A stretch of 64,000 bases of DNA, from NCBI GenBank assembly GCA_027625095.1, contig JAQBXN010000007.1, positions 62,001-126,000 on the forward strand, in the 5' to 3' direction. Made by a program: the position numbers and the translations under genes. Origin of the DNA: Planctomycetota bacterium (lineage in GTDB: Bacteria; Planctomycetota; PUPC01; JACPCR01). Positions 57,317 to 64,000 of the stretch are shown piece by piece. Under the pieces are notes generated by a model. The model worked only from the letters and a program-made list of their open reading frames with translations. It did not search any database and was not told the DNA's origin. How positions within the stretch are numbered: position 1 is the stretch's first letter; the number at the start of each line of letters is the position of its first letter.

Positions 57317-57378
57317 TAATGAGTAACAAGTAATGAGTTAAAATCTGAATCTTCATGATCTGTGATCGGCGATTCAGC
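57317..57378. repeat. Heptamer mosaic directly upstream of ilvD
   Basis: TAATGAG (57317), TAACAAG (57324) and TAATGAG (57331) are followed in register by TTAAAAT, CTGAATC, TTCATGA, TCTGTGA, TCGGCGA and TTCAGCG (57373). The first three match the left end at 12353-12366 (TAATGAG, TAACAAG). It lies in the leader of ilvD, so on the minus strand it would be transcribed as CTCATTA units. Confidence 0.65.
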
Positions 57379-57470
57379 GTGAATTTAAAATAAAGATTCG
57401 CGGCGGAGGTTACACAGCAGGATGGAAAGTGTGAAACAGGAGCCCCTGGAAAGCAATATCGAGAAGCCAC

Positions 57471-57674
57471 TCATTCCGGCGGGCTGTAATCCAAACCACT
57501 CTTTTCAGCCCATCCGGCCCGTGGATTCCTTCGGCCTCCCTGAAGGAATTTATCGCTGTCCAGGAGTTCTCGCACCATCAGAAACCGTAGCCATTCATTC
57601 AGACCGTCGAGAATCTCAGATGACTGAATTCGATAGTCCATTGGCACCAACCAGCCGTAGCCGTATCCGATCAT
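57471..57674 (-). CDS. Small hypothetical protein
   Basis: This is a 67-residue open frame with an ATG at 57674 preceded by GAGGAAAG at about 6 nt, one of the best Shine-Dalgarno sequences in the window. The product is amphipathic (L-D-G-L-N-E-W-L-R-F-L-M-V-R-E-L-L-D) with a basic C-terminus, and matches no family I know. An opposite-strand frame of similar size exists, but it lacks a good ribosome site. It lies at the edge of the mobile-element island and could be a remnant. Confidence 0.4.
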   Translation of the reverse strand: MIGYGYGWLVPMDYRIQSSEILDGLNEWLRFLMVRELLDSDKFLQGGRRNPRAGWAEKSGLDYSPPE

Positions 57675-57938
57675 GACGACTTTCCTCGTGCGGTCGTGAA
57701 GTTTGCAGCGCCTGCACGAAGTGTACGGTTTTAAATGAGCCGCCTGCCGTTGCGATCAAAGTCATTTCTCTGCTTCTGAGTTAGCTCGACAATCGGCAAT
57801 CCGTCCACATTTCTGTCTTCCTTCATAGCCAAAGCTGAGCTTGCCGAGCTCTTCGTACAAGGCCAGTACCTCTCTCTCGCCGTTGCTCATGCGAACTTTC
57901 TTCATAAAGAGTTTCCAGAGCAGCGTGCTGATCTGACC

Positions 57939-60182
57939 GTGCTCTATGACTTCCTCGGTGAAAAGGCGATAGAGGCCGAAGAATACGAGGTGGCAATAGG
58001 GACGTACCAAAAAATTCTGGAAATCGACTTCCCTTGCGAGACCTGGCTGTCGGCGCCTAGATACTTGGCTTCGGCATACGAGAAGAACGGTCAGCCAAAG
58101 GAAGCAATGAAATGGTACGAAAAGTTCCTGGCCGACTACTCCAGCCGCATGAACCGCTATTTGGAAGAAGGCGAGTTCAAGCGCATCCCGGAAGCATTGC
58201 TCGACTGGCTTGGCGTGCGCTCTCTGGAGTCGCTTGCCGAGGGCTGCCGTATCGATTGGATGGAGCGAAAGCTGTTTGTCAAAACACTCAGCGAGGAAGT
58301 GGGGCGTCTGCTCATCGAACTGGCTCAACCGCGCACTTCGGCTTCGATCCGACAAACGATTCGGCAACTCTTCCTCCGCAAAGTGAAAGTCGATGAGAAG
58401 GGCGGCGTGGTCATGCAGGGGGGATTCTGGGGCTGCTTCTTGCGCCAGGCGGACAAACCTCTCTCTGGCAAGCTGGGGAAGGAGTTGTGCGACCGGATCG
58501 ATTTTGCCCTGGGGCAGTTCGACCTTGCGGAAGCGGTGCCCAGACGCTACTTGCCTCTGCCGGGATTGGACGAGGAACAAAAGCAGATTCTGGAGGCGGC
58601 CGTGGTGGATAAACCGCCAGAACGACTCACGGCGCTGGCGGAAGCTTTTGAGAGCGGGCTCTTCGATTTCATTCCGGACCTGTTTGCCACGACTTACAGT
58701 CTGCATGGCCGCCGGCCCTATCATCCGATGCTCTGTTTCAAAGTTTGCCTGGCCATGATGGTGATGGGGCAGACGAATCCGGAGGAGTTCTATCGCCGGA
58801 TCAACGACTCGCTTCACCTCCGTCTCTTCCTCGATGTGTTCCGGGCCGACCAGTTGCCCACGCCGCGGCGCATCAAAGCATTCCTCGAAGAAAAACTTGC
58901 CCCGGCCATCGAGTTCATTGTTCTTTGGTTCAATCTGAACCTGCTCGAAGAAGGGAGCATCGAGATGGCAGACGAGTTCGGGACCGACGGGATGGAAATG
59001 CACGCCCACGCCCGCATGAAGTCCGATGCGGCCAGCGTCCATCTCGCACCGGTCATTGCCGGGATGCTGGTGATGCTTCAACCTTACCTGCGCGGGCAGG
59101 GCCGAGAATCGCTCACCGAAAATGAGCAGCAGGAACTGATCGATACGCTGCGCCAGATCAAGTGGTCAGAGTTGGGCAACACCTCCAAGAGCAAATCGTC
59201 CATCCTGGGAGCGGTCCGTAACGCATTGGATGGCCATTTCGTGACCCCAGCCGGCCCACGCTCACCGCCGGTCCCGGCCGAGCCCGAGCGGGCTCCCGCG
59301 GCCACCTTCAGCAAGTTGGTCCAGCAAGTCGCCGGGCAATTCGAGGAAGAGCTCAAAGCGTTCGGCAAGCATTTCGGTTGGGGCACCCTCTACGACACTC
59401 AGAGCGGAGCTCGCACGAAATATGGCAAGACCGTCCACGGCTACGGCCTGCAGTTCCTCAGCGATCTGAAATACGGATTGGTGTGGTCGTTCGCAGTGTT
59501 TCCGGCCGGCCAGAGTTTCCAGCCCCATGTCGCTGGTTACGTCATCGACTTTCAGGAGGTCTACGGCCTCGGCCCCATCAAACTGACCAGCGACAAAGAA
59601 TTCACCAACGGCGATGCGCTCCACCAATGGCACGAGTGTGAGCTGCCCATCCTCCAGTATGGCCCGCGGGCCAACATCCCGGCCGAGAATCTCGGCATTT
59701 TCACTGAAAAGGACTTCCAGATTTATGAGGACCACGCCATCTGTCCGGCAGGAAAGATTCTGAAATGTAAGCCAGGCGTTGCCGAACGAGGCACCAACAA
59801 GCAGCACCGTTACCAGGCGAAGAAGACCGATTGCGATGTCTGCCGCCTGCGTCCCCAGTGCACCAAAGGCAAAGGCCAGAAGATCCTCTGCGTCCACATC
59901 TACCGCGACGACCTCAACAAACAGGCTGAACGCATGAAGGCCGACTCCGAAAAGACACGCGACCTGATGGGCCGGCATCGAGCCCTCGTTGAAGGGGCCG
60001 TCAACAATCTGAAGAATCACCAGGGCGCCCGCACCGCCAACTGGAAGGGCCACGCCATGGCCAAACTCCAACTCGGCCTGGCCATCCTGTTAGGCAATGC
60101 ACCAAAATGGCACAAGGTGAAGACCGGCCAGCTTCAGCCCGTCCAACTCAAGCCCCGCAAGCCAGCCCTCCTGGCCTCCTGA
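57939..60182 (+). CDS. IS1182-like DDE transposase with TPR-like N-terminal region
   Basis: This is a 747-residue protein. Residues 1-90 contain helix pairs of TPR type (A-I-E-A-E-E-Y-E-V-A-I-G-T-Y-Q-K-I-L, A-P-R-Y-L-A-S-A-Y-E-K-N-G). A middle part (about 240-330) carries R-R-P-Y-H-P-M-L-C-F-K-V, a transposase N-terminal domain (DUF772-like). The C-terminal third has T-S-D-K-E-F-T-N-G-D, C-P-A-G and C-D-V-C-R-L-R-P-Q-C zinc-type cysteines and H-R-A-L-V-E-G-A-V-N-N-L-K, the final acidic step of a DDE transposase (E). No clear terminal inverted repeats were seen. GTG at 57939 is the first usual start, but the same frame stays open upstream to about 57777 with TPR-like content, so the 5' end may be incomplete. 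Confidence 0.65.
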   Translation: MLYDFLGEKAIEAEEYEVAIGTYQKILEIDFPCETWLSAPRYLASAYEKNGQPKEAMKWYEKFLADYSSRMNRYLEEGEFKRIPEALLDWLGVRSLESLAEGCRIDWMERKLFVKTLSEEVGRLLIELAQPRTSASIRQTIRQLFLRKVKVDEKGGVVMQGGFWGCFLRQADKPLSGKLGKELCDRIDFALGQFDLAEAVPRRYLPLPGLDEEQKQILEAAVVDKPPERLTALAEAFESGLFDFIPDLFATTYSLHGRRPYHPMLCFKVCLAMMVMGQTNPEEFYRRINDSLHLRLFLDVFRADQLPTPRRIKAFLEEKLAPAIEFIVLWFNLNLLEEGSIEMADEFGTDGMEMHAHARMKSDAASVHLAPVIAGMLVMLQPYLRGQGRESLTENEQQELIDTLRQIKWSELGNTSKSKSSILGAVRNALDGHFVTPAGPRSPPVPAEPERAPAATFSKLVQQVAGQFEEELKAFGKHFGWGTLYDTQSGARTKYGKTVHGYGLQFLSDLKYGLVWSFAVFPAGQSFQPHVAGYVIDFQEVYGLGPIKLTSDKEFTNGDALHQWHECELPILQYGPRANIPAENLGIFTEKDFQIYEDHAICPAGKILKCKPGVAERGTNKQHRYQAKKTDCDVCRLRPQCTKGKGQKILCVHIYRDDLNKQAERMKADSEKTRDLMGRHRALVEGAVNNLKNHQGARTANWKGHAMAKLQLGLAILLGNAPKWHKVKTGQLQPVQLKPRKPALLAS

Positions 60183-60233
60183 AATTGGAACTCCTATCTT
60201 TCATTTCGCCGAGCTTCCTTTAATTGTCATTTT

Positions 60234-60292
60234 GGTCAGGCTGTTAGACTCATCTCTTTTGATACGGGAGAGATGAGTCTAACAGCCTGACC
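60234..60292. repeat. Perfect 24-bp hairpin beside a REP-associated transposase
   Basis: 60234-60257 and 60269-60292 are exact reverse complements (24 bp each) with an 11-nt loop. The stem starts GGTCAGGCTGTTAGAC. No T-run follows, so it is not a standard terminator. It ends 1 nt before the TTG of the RAYT-type pseudogene, where REP-like palindromes recognised by such transposases are expected. Confidence 0.85.
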
Positions 60293-60293
60293 C

Positions 60294-61067
60294 TTGCGCG
60301 TAAATCTGAAGAATACCTTCTATCATGTCCTGAATTGCGGCGTCGAACGGCGGGTCATCTTTGATGATTCGCAGGACTTTGAAAAGTTCATCGAACTGCC
60401 TGGGAAATGCTCGGAACGCTTGCAGTTGGATGTCTGGTCCTTCTTGCTGTTAAGCAAGAAGGACCACCTGCTGGTCAAGACTCGACAGGAGAATCTTTCC
60501 AGGGCGATCCAATGGCTGAATATCAGTTACGCCGGCTACTACAACTGGTAGCACCGACGCTCCGGTCATCTCATTCAGGGAACCTACAAGAGTTTCGTCG
60601 TTAAGGATGGACATTACCTCAAGCAACTGGTCCTACCTCCATCGGAATCCGCTCCGTGCTCGAATCGTCGACCGGTTGGTCGATTACCCTTGGAGCAGCT
60701 ATCCGTGCTTGGGCTATGGAAGGAAGTGCCAGCCCTGCTACAGAGAACCAAATTGCTTCGCTATTTCGACAATGACCAGGCCGACTTCCGAAAGCAGGCA
60801 CAGACCTGCATCGAAGAGGAGGAGAACCTGTTCGAAAGCATTTAGCAATGCCTTTACCTGGGCGCGAAAAGAGCCTTTGAAAGTCTGAAGACCAAGGTCG
60901 GAACTGCCGTATCCAATGAGCAACTCCAATCTCGGTCGATAAAGCGTGAGCCAGATTCAAAAAAAATCATCGAGGCAGCCAGGAAGAAACTCAAAATCGC
61001 TCCCAGGAAATTGGAGGAACTTCACTTGCCACTCAGAGCCATGACCGCCTTCTCCGGGGTAAATTGA
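60294..61067 (+). pseudogene. Decayed REP-associated tyrosine transposase (RAYT, IS200/Y1-like)
   Basis: The first 85 codons read Y-H-V-L-N-C-G-V-E-R-R (near residue 10) and R-A-I-Q-W-L-N-I-S-Y-A-G-Y-Y-N, the N-terminal half of a TnpA_REP protein. A TAG stop at 60549 interrupts it. The same frame continues with H-R-R-S-G-H-L-I-Q-G-T-Y-K-S-F-V-V, another frame then gives Y-L-H-R-N-P-L-R-A-R-I-V-D-R and Y-P-W-S-S-Y (about 60632-60700), and after further shifts and a second TAG near 60842 the end (A-F-E-S-L-K-T-K-V-G, to about 61067) still resembles the C-terminal region. At least one frameshift plus two stops make it nonfunctional. The catalytic H-x-H motif is replaced by S-K-K-D-H-L. Confidence 0.75.
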
Positions 61068-61151
61068 TTTAGTGAGTATTCAGGTGTCCCACCGGCACTT
61101 GAAGCGACGAGCCAAGATTCTTGTTGACGATGAACGGCTGTTGCGTCTTCA

Positions 61152-62225
61152 GTGTCTAAAATGGCATGGATTGGTTCGCTCTTTTCTCGCAGACGATTCA
61201 GAATGGCTCCCATTCTGGCAAAACATGACTCCGGTAACCAATTGAGTATTCATTCCTTTTACAGATATAGCCTGAGACATCTTTACCCGGCAGTGTTGGT
61301 CTGCTCGATGTGGATGCAACGCAGCGCAGGAGAAGAGTTCAGAATCGATTTTTTCCCTTCTGTTCACTACACCAAAGATGCGGCACACGTACATCTCAAG
61401 TTAAACAAGAAACCGGCCTTGCCTGTATTGCTTGAAGAAGCTGGCGAAAAGCCGACTACGAAAGAGCTCAAGGTAGATAACCGGGGAGCGATCGCATTCA
61501 AACTTGACTCGAACTCATTGGCGAATACCTCCGTGGTAAGAGTGTTGTTCAAGGGCGGCCCGATGTTTCAATTTCGCCTGCTTCGCGCAAACGAAGGCTT
61601 ACCTGAACTCGATGCGAAAGGAGGACACTTTTACGATGCCGAAGGGATCCCCTGTCTGCTTCTCGCAGAGTTTCAGTCAAAGCCTCCTGACCGCCGTTGG
61701 CAGCCGATACGTTGGGCCGCGGGATTCTTCATAACTGGCACCGCGCCGAGAAAGAATCATGTGATTTCGGAGTTCCACGGACAAGATCCTGACAGACCGG
61801 AATCCATGTCGCCTTTGGAGGACGCTATCGTTCGGGTATCCAAATGCACCGAATTCAAATCCAGTGAGAGTGTGACACTCCATCTGGGCTCGCGAGATAT
61901 TCCTCTCCAGACTTCCCCGCAGTTTCTGCGACTCAACCTCGAGGTGATTCTCCAGCATCTGAACTCCAGGGGGGCAAAAGACATCCGGCTTGCCCTTCCC
62001 ATTGGATCGCCGATGTATACGGAGCGACTGAAGGCTTTCAAGAACGTCATCCACAAACTGGGGCACGATTATGGCGCCCGGCGTGTTTTTGATGTGATGT
62101 GGTATATGGACTCGGAACTCTGGTTGATGCCAGGCACGGACAATATTTTCAGAAAAGCGCCTTCCATGAAACTGCAGGAACAGATAGAAAGTGTCCTGCA
62201 GGCGGAAGGAATGAGGACCATGTAA
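61152..62225 (+). CDS. Exported protein of unknown function
   Basis: This is an open frame of up to 357 residues. A hydrophobic stretch (Y-P-A-V-L-V-C-S-M-W) ending in R-S-A-G-E-E near residue 60 looks like a signal peptide if translation begins at TTG 61242; GTG 61152 and ATGs at 61161 and 61203 are alternatives. The rest is beta-rich at first (I-D-F-F-P-S-V-H-Y, V-L-F-K-G-G-P-M-F-Q-F) and more helical at the end (L-N-L-E-V-I-L-Q-H-L-N-S-R-G-A-K-D-I-R-L). I recognise no family. It starts 85 nt after the RAYT remnant and is followed by the P-loop kinase-like gene 66 nt later. Confidence 0.5.
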   Translation: MSKMAWIGSLFSRRRFRMAPILAKHDSGNQLSIHSFYRYSLRHLYPAVLVCSMWMQRSAGEEFRIDFFPSVHYTKDAAHVHLKLNKKPALPVLLEEAGEKPTTKELKVDNRGAIAFKLDSNSLANTSVVRVLFKGGPMFQFRLLRANEGLPELDAKGGHFYDAEGIPCLLLAEFQSKPPDRRWQPIRWAAGFFITGTAPRKNHVISEFHGQDPDRPESMSPLEDAIVRVSKCTEFKSSESVTLHLGSRDIPLQTSPQFLRLNLEVILQHLNSRGAKDIRLALPIGSPMYTERLKAFKNVIHKLGHDYGARRVFDVMWYMDSELWLMPGTDNIFRKAPSMKLQEQIESVLQAEGMRTM

Positions 62226-62291
62226 TCAGGATTTCATCCGAATATTTATTTGTACAACTCAACACACTTTGCCATCACACAGGAGACTCGT

Positions 62292-62915
62292 ATGCGTCTT
62301 ATAGTCGTTGGATGCGAATACGCTGGAAAGACAACCCTTGTCAACAATTTGCAAACTTGGGGAAAGGACACAAATTTTCATTTTCACATGGATGATCATT
62401 TCACCATTCCTGACAGCAGACACCTCAATGAAGATGAACAGGAACGGATGTGGAATCTGGGGCCGGTCGTTAAAGAACGCTTTCAGCGATTCCAGATCTA
62501 TTACCACATCCACATTCTCCAAAATTATGAAAACGTCCTGATCACCGGCTGTCACATCGAAGAGGCAGTATTCGGTCCGCGCTACTACAAGAGCAGAGGA
62601 ATGCTGCAAGATTACGGCCGAAAATTCGAGGCCGATATTCCGAAAGATACCACCATCGTACATCTGACCGCCCGGCCGGAAGTCATCATCGAGCGAATGA
62701 AGGCTGCACCCAGAAAATATCAACTGATGCAGGAGAATGAGATCGAGGAAGTTTGCGCTCTGTTCGACAAGGAGGTGGGGCGCTCATGGCTGCGAAAAAA
62801 TGTGAAGATTGATACCTCCGACTTGAACGAAGGAGAAGTGGTAGATGCCTGCCTCAAAGCTCTGAAGCCGCACATGACCGAGCGGGACTTGCTGTTGATG
62901 TCGCAGATTGGTTAG
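62292..62915 (+). CDS. Small P-loop NTPase, thymidylate/deoxynucleoside kinase-like
   Basis: This is a 207-residue P-loop protein. G-C-E-Y-A-G-K-T-T at residues 7-15 is the Walker A motif, L-I-T-G-C-H-I-E near residue 80 is a Walker B-like strand, and a lid region with R-M-K-A-A-P-R-K-Y near residue 134 supplies basic residues that would contact phosphates. T-I-V-H-L-T-A-R-P-E-V near residue 122 is the typical post-Walker-B strand of nucleoside/nucleotide monophosphate kinases. Substrate specificity is unclear. The ATG at 62292 has AGGAGA 6 nt upstream, and the longer frame from 62250 is less likely. Confidence 0.7.
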   Translation: MRLIVVGCEYAGKTTLVNNLQTWGKDTNFHFHMDDHFTIPDSRHLNEDEQERMWNLGPVVKERFQRFQIYYHIHILQNYENVLITGCHIEEAVFGPRYYKSRGMLQDYGRKFEADIPKDTTIVHLTARPEVIIERMKAAPRKYQLMQENEIEEVCALFDKEVGRSWLRKNVKIDTSDLNEGEVVDACLKALKPHMTERDLLLMSQIG

Positions 62916-62961
62916 AAGGAGGAAGAGGAAGCTGGGGCATCGATTCTCATCGTAGCGCTCC

Positions 62962-63014
62962 CCTCCAGGGCGAGAGCGAGCCGAAGGCTCGCAGAAAACA
63001 CTCCGGCCTGGAGG
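62962..63014. terminator. Possible bidirectional hairpin between convergent genes
   Basis: CCTCCAGG (62962-62969) pairs with CCTGGAGG (63007-63014), and inside it GCGAGCC (62976-62982) and GGCTCGC (62986-62992) form a second stem with a GAA loop. It lies between the convergent genes ending at 62915 and 63031. No long T-run follows on either strand, so termination is inferred from position. Confidence 0.35.
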
Positions 63015-63030
63015 CCAGAGCCACGGGGAC

Positions 63031-64000
63031 CTACTCCTCCGCAAAATCAAACAGCGCGTACTTCGAGCAATTCATATAGGCGAGTTTGCTGCCGAAGAGC
63101 GTCTGGTACGCACGGCCCTTCGGGCGCTGCTGAGAGACCTGGAATTCGATAAGGAATTGTTTGGCGTCTGCGGGGATCTTCAGGAGCTTCAGCGGGATGA
63201 TGGCACTAATCTCGTATCCGGTCTCCGTCGGTTTCGATTCGGTTTGAATTTCTTCGGTCGAGATCGGAGTCGTCTTGTCAGGAACGTAAGCGCCGGCATT
63301 CTTCTTGCCGTCCGCAGGAACGAGAAAAATCTGTCCGATTTCGAATTTATCCGGCATCGCGCCGAATATCTCGATGTCTGAACCTTTCCAGACCGTGTCG
63401 TGATGTACCACCTGCGGCTCTACAACGGATGCATGCACAACCATCTGGTCACCAGCAATTGCGAAGCGAACGCTTGCCATGACCTTTCCACCATCTTTTA
63501 CTTCATGAAGGGTTGTCTCGGCGAGAGCCGCGGGGATAGCTGTCAGATCTGCCGGCTTTTCGATACGGGAAGCATGGATTCCCTTCCGCATTCCTCCGTC
63601 TACTGACCCGAGCCGTGGTGCTTCTCCGATGAAGGGAACTATGACATAGCGGATCTTTATCTGGCCGGCGGGGATCTTGTCCCCACCGAGATAGACCAGG
63701 ACAGTGTCGTTTTGGCCACGCTTGATTTTGCGAACCTCATCAAAAGAAATGACGGCACCGTAGTCCTGGATCTCGAATCTCACTCCGGAACATTCGACCG
63801 GATCTTTGCCCACGCTGGTATCTTCAAGCACCGCGAGGTCGCTCCCATCTGCGCCAAGCATGGTGACCTTTGTGCGATTTGCCTTAGGACGCGGTTTGCC
63901 CTTTGGCGCGGGCACGTCAACAAATGGAATCATCTCCCATGCCTCACTTATTTTGCCTCGATGCCCGGGGCGGCCGCCCCAGAGCCCAAATACGTTATCG
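63031..64000 (-). CDS. CBM9-like (DOMON-type) carbohydrate-binding protein, N-terminus beyond window
   Basis: The last 323 codons of a gene that enters from the right edge: the frame is open through 64000 and in-frame codons upstream of the first ATG (63933) read G-L-W-G-G-R-P-G without a stop. The C-terminal 190 residues have the beta-sandwich pattern of CBM9-like domains (V-M-A-S-V-R-F-A-I-A-G-D-Q-M-V-V, W-K-G-S-D-I-E-I-F, A-I-I-P-L-K-L-L-K-I-P), usually found at the end of secreted polysaccharide-active or esterase proteins in Planctomycetes. Before it is another beta-rich module (about 20-100 after the ATG). A catalytic domain, if any, lies outside the window. Confidence 0.65.
   Translation of the reverse strand, partial: DNVFGLWGGRPGHRGKISEAWEMIPFVDVPAPKGKPRPKANRTKVTMLGADGSDLAVLEDTSVGKDPVECSGVRFEIQDYGAVISFDEVRKIKRGQNDTVLVYLGGDKIPAGQIKIRYVIVPFIGEAPRLGSVDGGMRKGIHASRIEKPADLTAIPAALAETTLHEVKDGGKVMASVRFAIAGDQMVVHASVVEPQVVHHDTVWKGSDIEIFGAMPDKFEIGQIFLVPADGKKNAGAYVPDKTTPISTEEIQTESKPTETGYEISAIIPLKLLKIPADAKQFLIEFQVSQQRPKGRAYQTLFGSKLAYMNCSKYALFDFAEE

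Noticed and set aside
57762-59081. 439-residue minus-strand open frame opposite the transposase
   Set aside because: It is antisense to the clearly conserved transposase frame and has unnatural composition (H, R and Q rich).
57700-60240. Terminal inverted repeats and target duplication of an insertion sequence
   Set aside because: I compared both flanks of the transposase by eye and found no matching ends.
60234-60292. Hairpin as the terminator of the transposase gene
   Set aside because: No T-run follows on either strand, and the 24-bp perfect stem next to a RAYT relic fits a REP-like element better.
1-64000. tRNA or rRNA genes
   Set aside because: No segment showed a T-arm GGTTCRA motif with matching acceptor stems or recognisable rRNA sequence; a covariance-model search would be decisive.

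Overview
The window reads like a chromosome segment from a planctomycete-like bacterium, or a neighbouring lineage of large-genome heterotrophs such as Hydrogenedentota or Sumerlaeota. Four things suggest this: two giant secreted proteins combining ThuA, a dehydrogenase-type propeller, HEAT repeats and c-type haem; many secreted glycosidases and sugar isomerase-like TIM barrels; genes of tetrahydromethanopterin/methanofuran-type C1 transfer (fhcA, fhcD, fhcC), which in bacteria are best known from methylotrophic proteobacteria and Planctomycetes; and weak Shine-Dalgarno usage. By eye the GC content is in the mid-50s. I saw no rRNA, tRNA or CRISPR array. All family calls come from reading motifs; no database search was run.

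Layout. 1-3355: a partial S26 signal-peptidase-like gene, a DUF2065 protein, a zinc alcohol dehydrogenase, a DHDPS-family aldolase and a small CxxC membrane protein. 3470-10288: a plus-strand operon resembling mgsABC-mgdBCD (N-methylglutamate synthase plus three of the four N-methylglutamate dehydrogenase/sarcosine oxidase subunits); the FAD subunit gene mgdA/soxB is missing. 10357-17317: two glycosidases, the second a 1584-residue GH9-type protein. 17641-22976: rsgA, then a group of secreted LPP20-like proteins, one with a DUF4384-like tail. 22978-29481: a minus-strand housekeeping run (acyl-CoA ligase, MshEN-like protein, truncated MnmE-like GTPase, zwf, HEAT protein). 29684-35171: 2-hydroxyacid dehydrogenase, methyltransferase and two polytopic membrane proteins. 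35241-41984: two sugar-isomerase-like TIM barrels, a VOC fusion, a YgfZ-like protein, an S1/P1-type nuclease, an FAD oxidoreductase and a small HNH pair. 41936-50319: the divergent giant ThuA/cytochrome proteins. 50692-57309: a beta-propeller glycosidase, fhcA-fhcD-fhcC, and ilvD. 57471-61067: a mobile-element island (transposase with a TPR-like head, a 24-bp perfect hairpin, a decayed REP-associated transposase). 61152-64000: a secreted unknown, a small P-loop kinase-like protein and a CBM9-like protein that runs off the end.

How the genes fit together. The N-methylglutamate operon would turn methylamine into formaldehyde or a folate-bound C1 unit, and the fhc genes 41 kb away belong to the pathway that takes formaldehyde to formate on a methanopterin-type carrier. 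Together they suggest oxidation of methylated amines. Neither set is complete here: mgdA, fhcB, fae, mtd and mch are not in the window.

The most unusual feature is a dispersed family of 7-bp-phased mosaic repeats. Different heptamers (TAATGAG/CTCATTA, GACGGAA/TTCCGTC, GACCTTA, ATCAACC and others) follow one another in the same 7-nt register. They sit in short gene junctions, often supply the stop codon of the upstream gene, occur as two inverted near-copies flanking fhcD, and appear to have entered one membrane-protein gene in frame. This is my best candidate for an undescribed element family.
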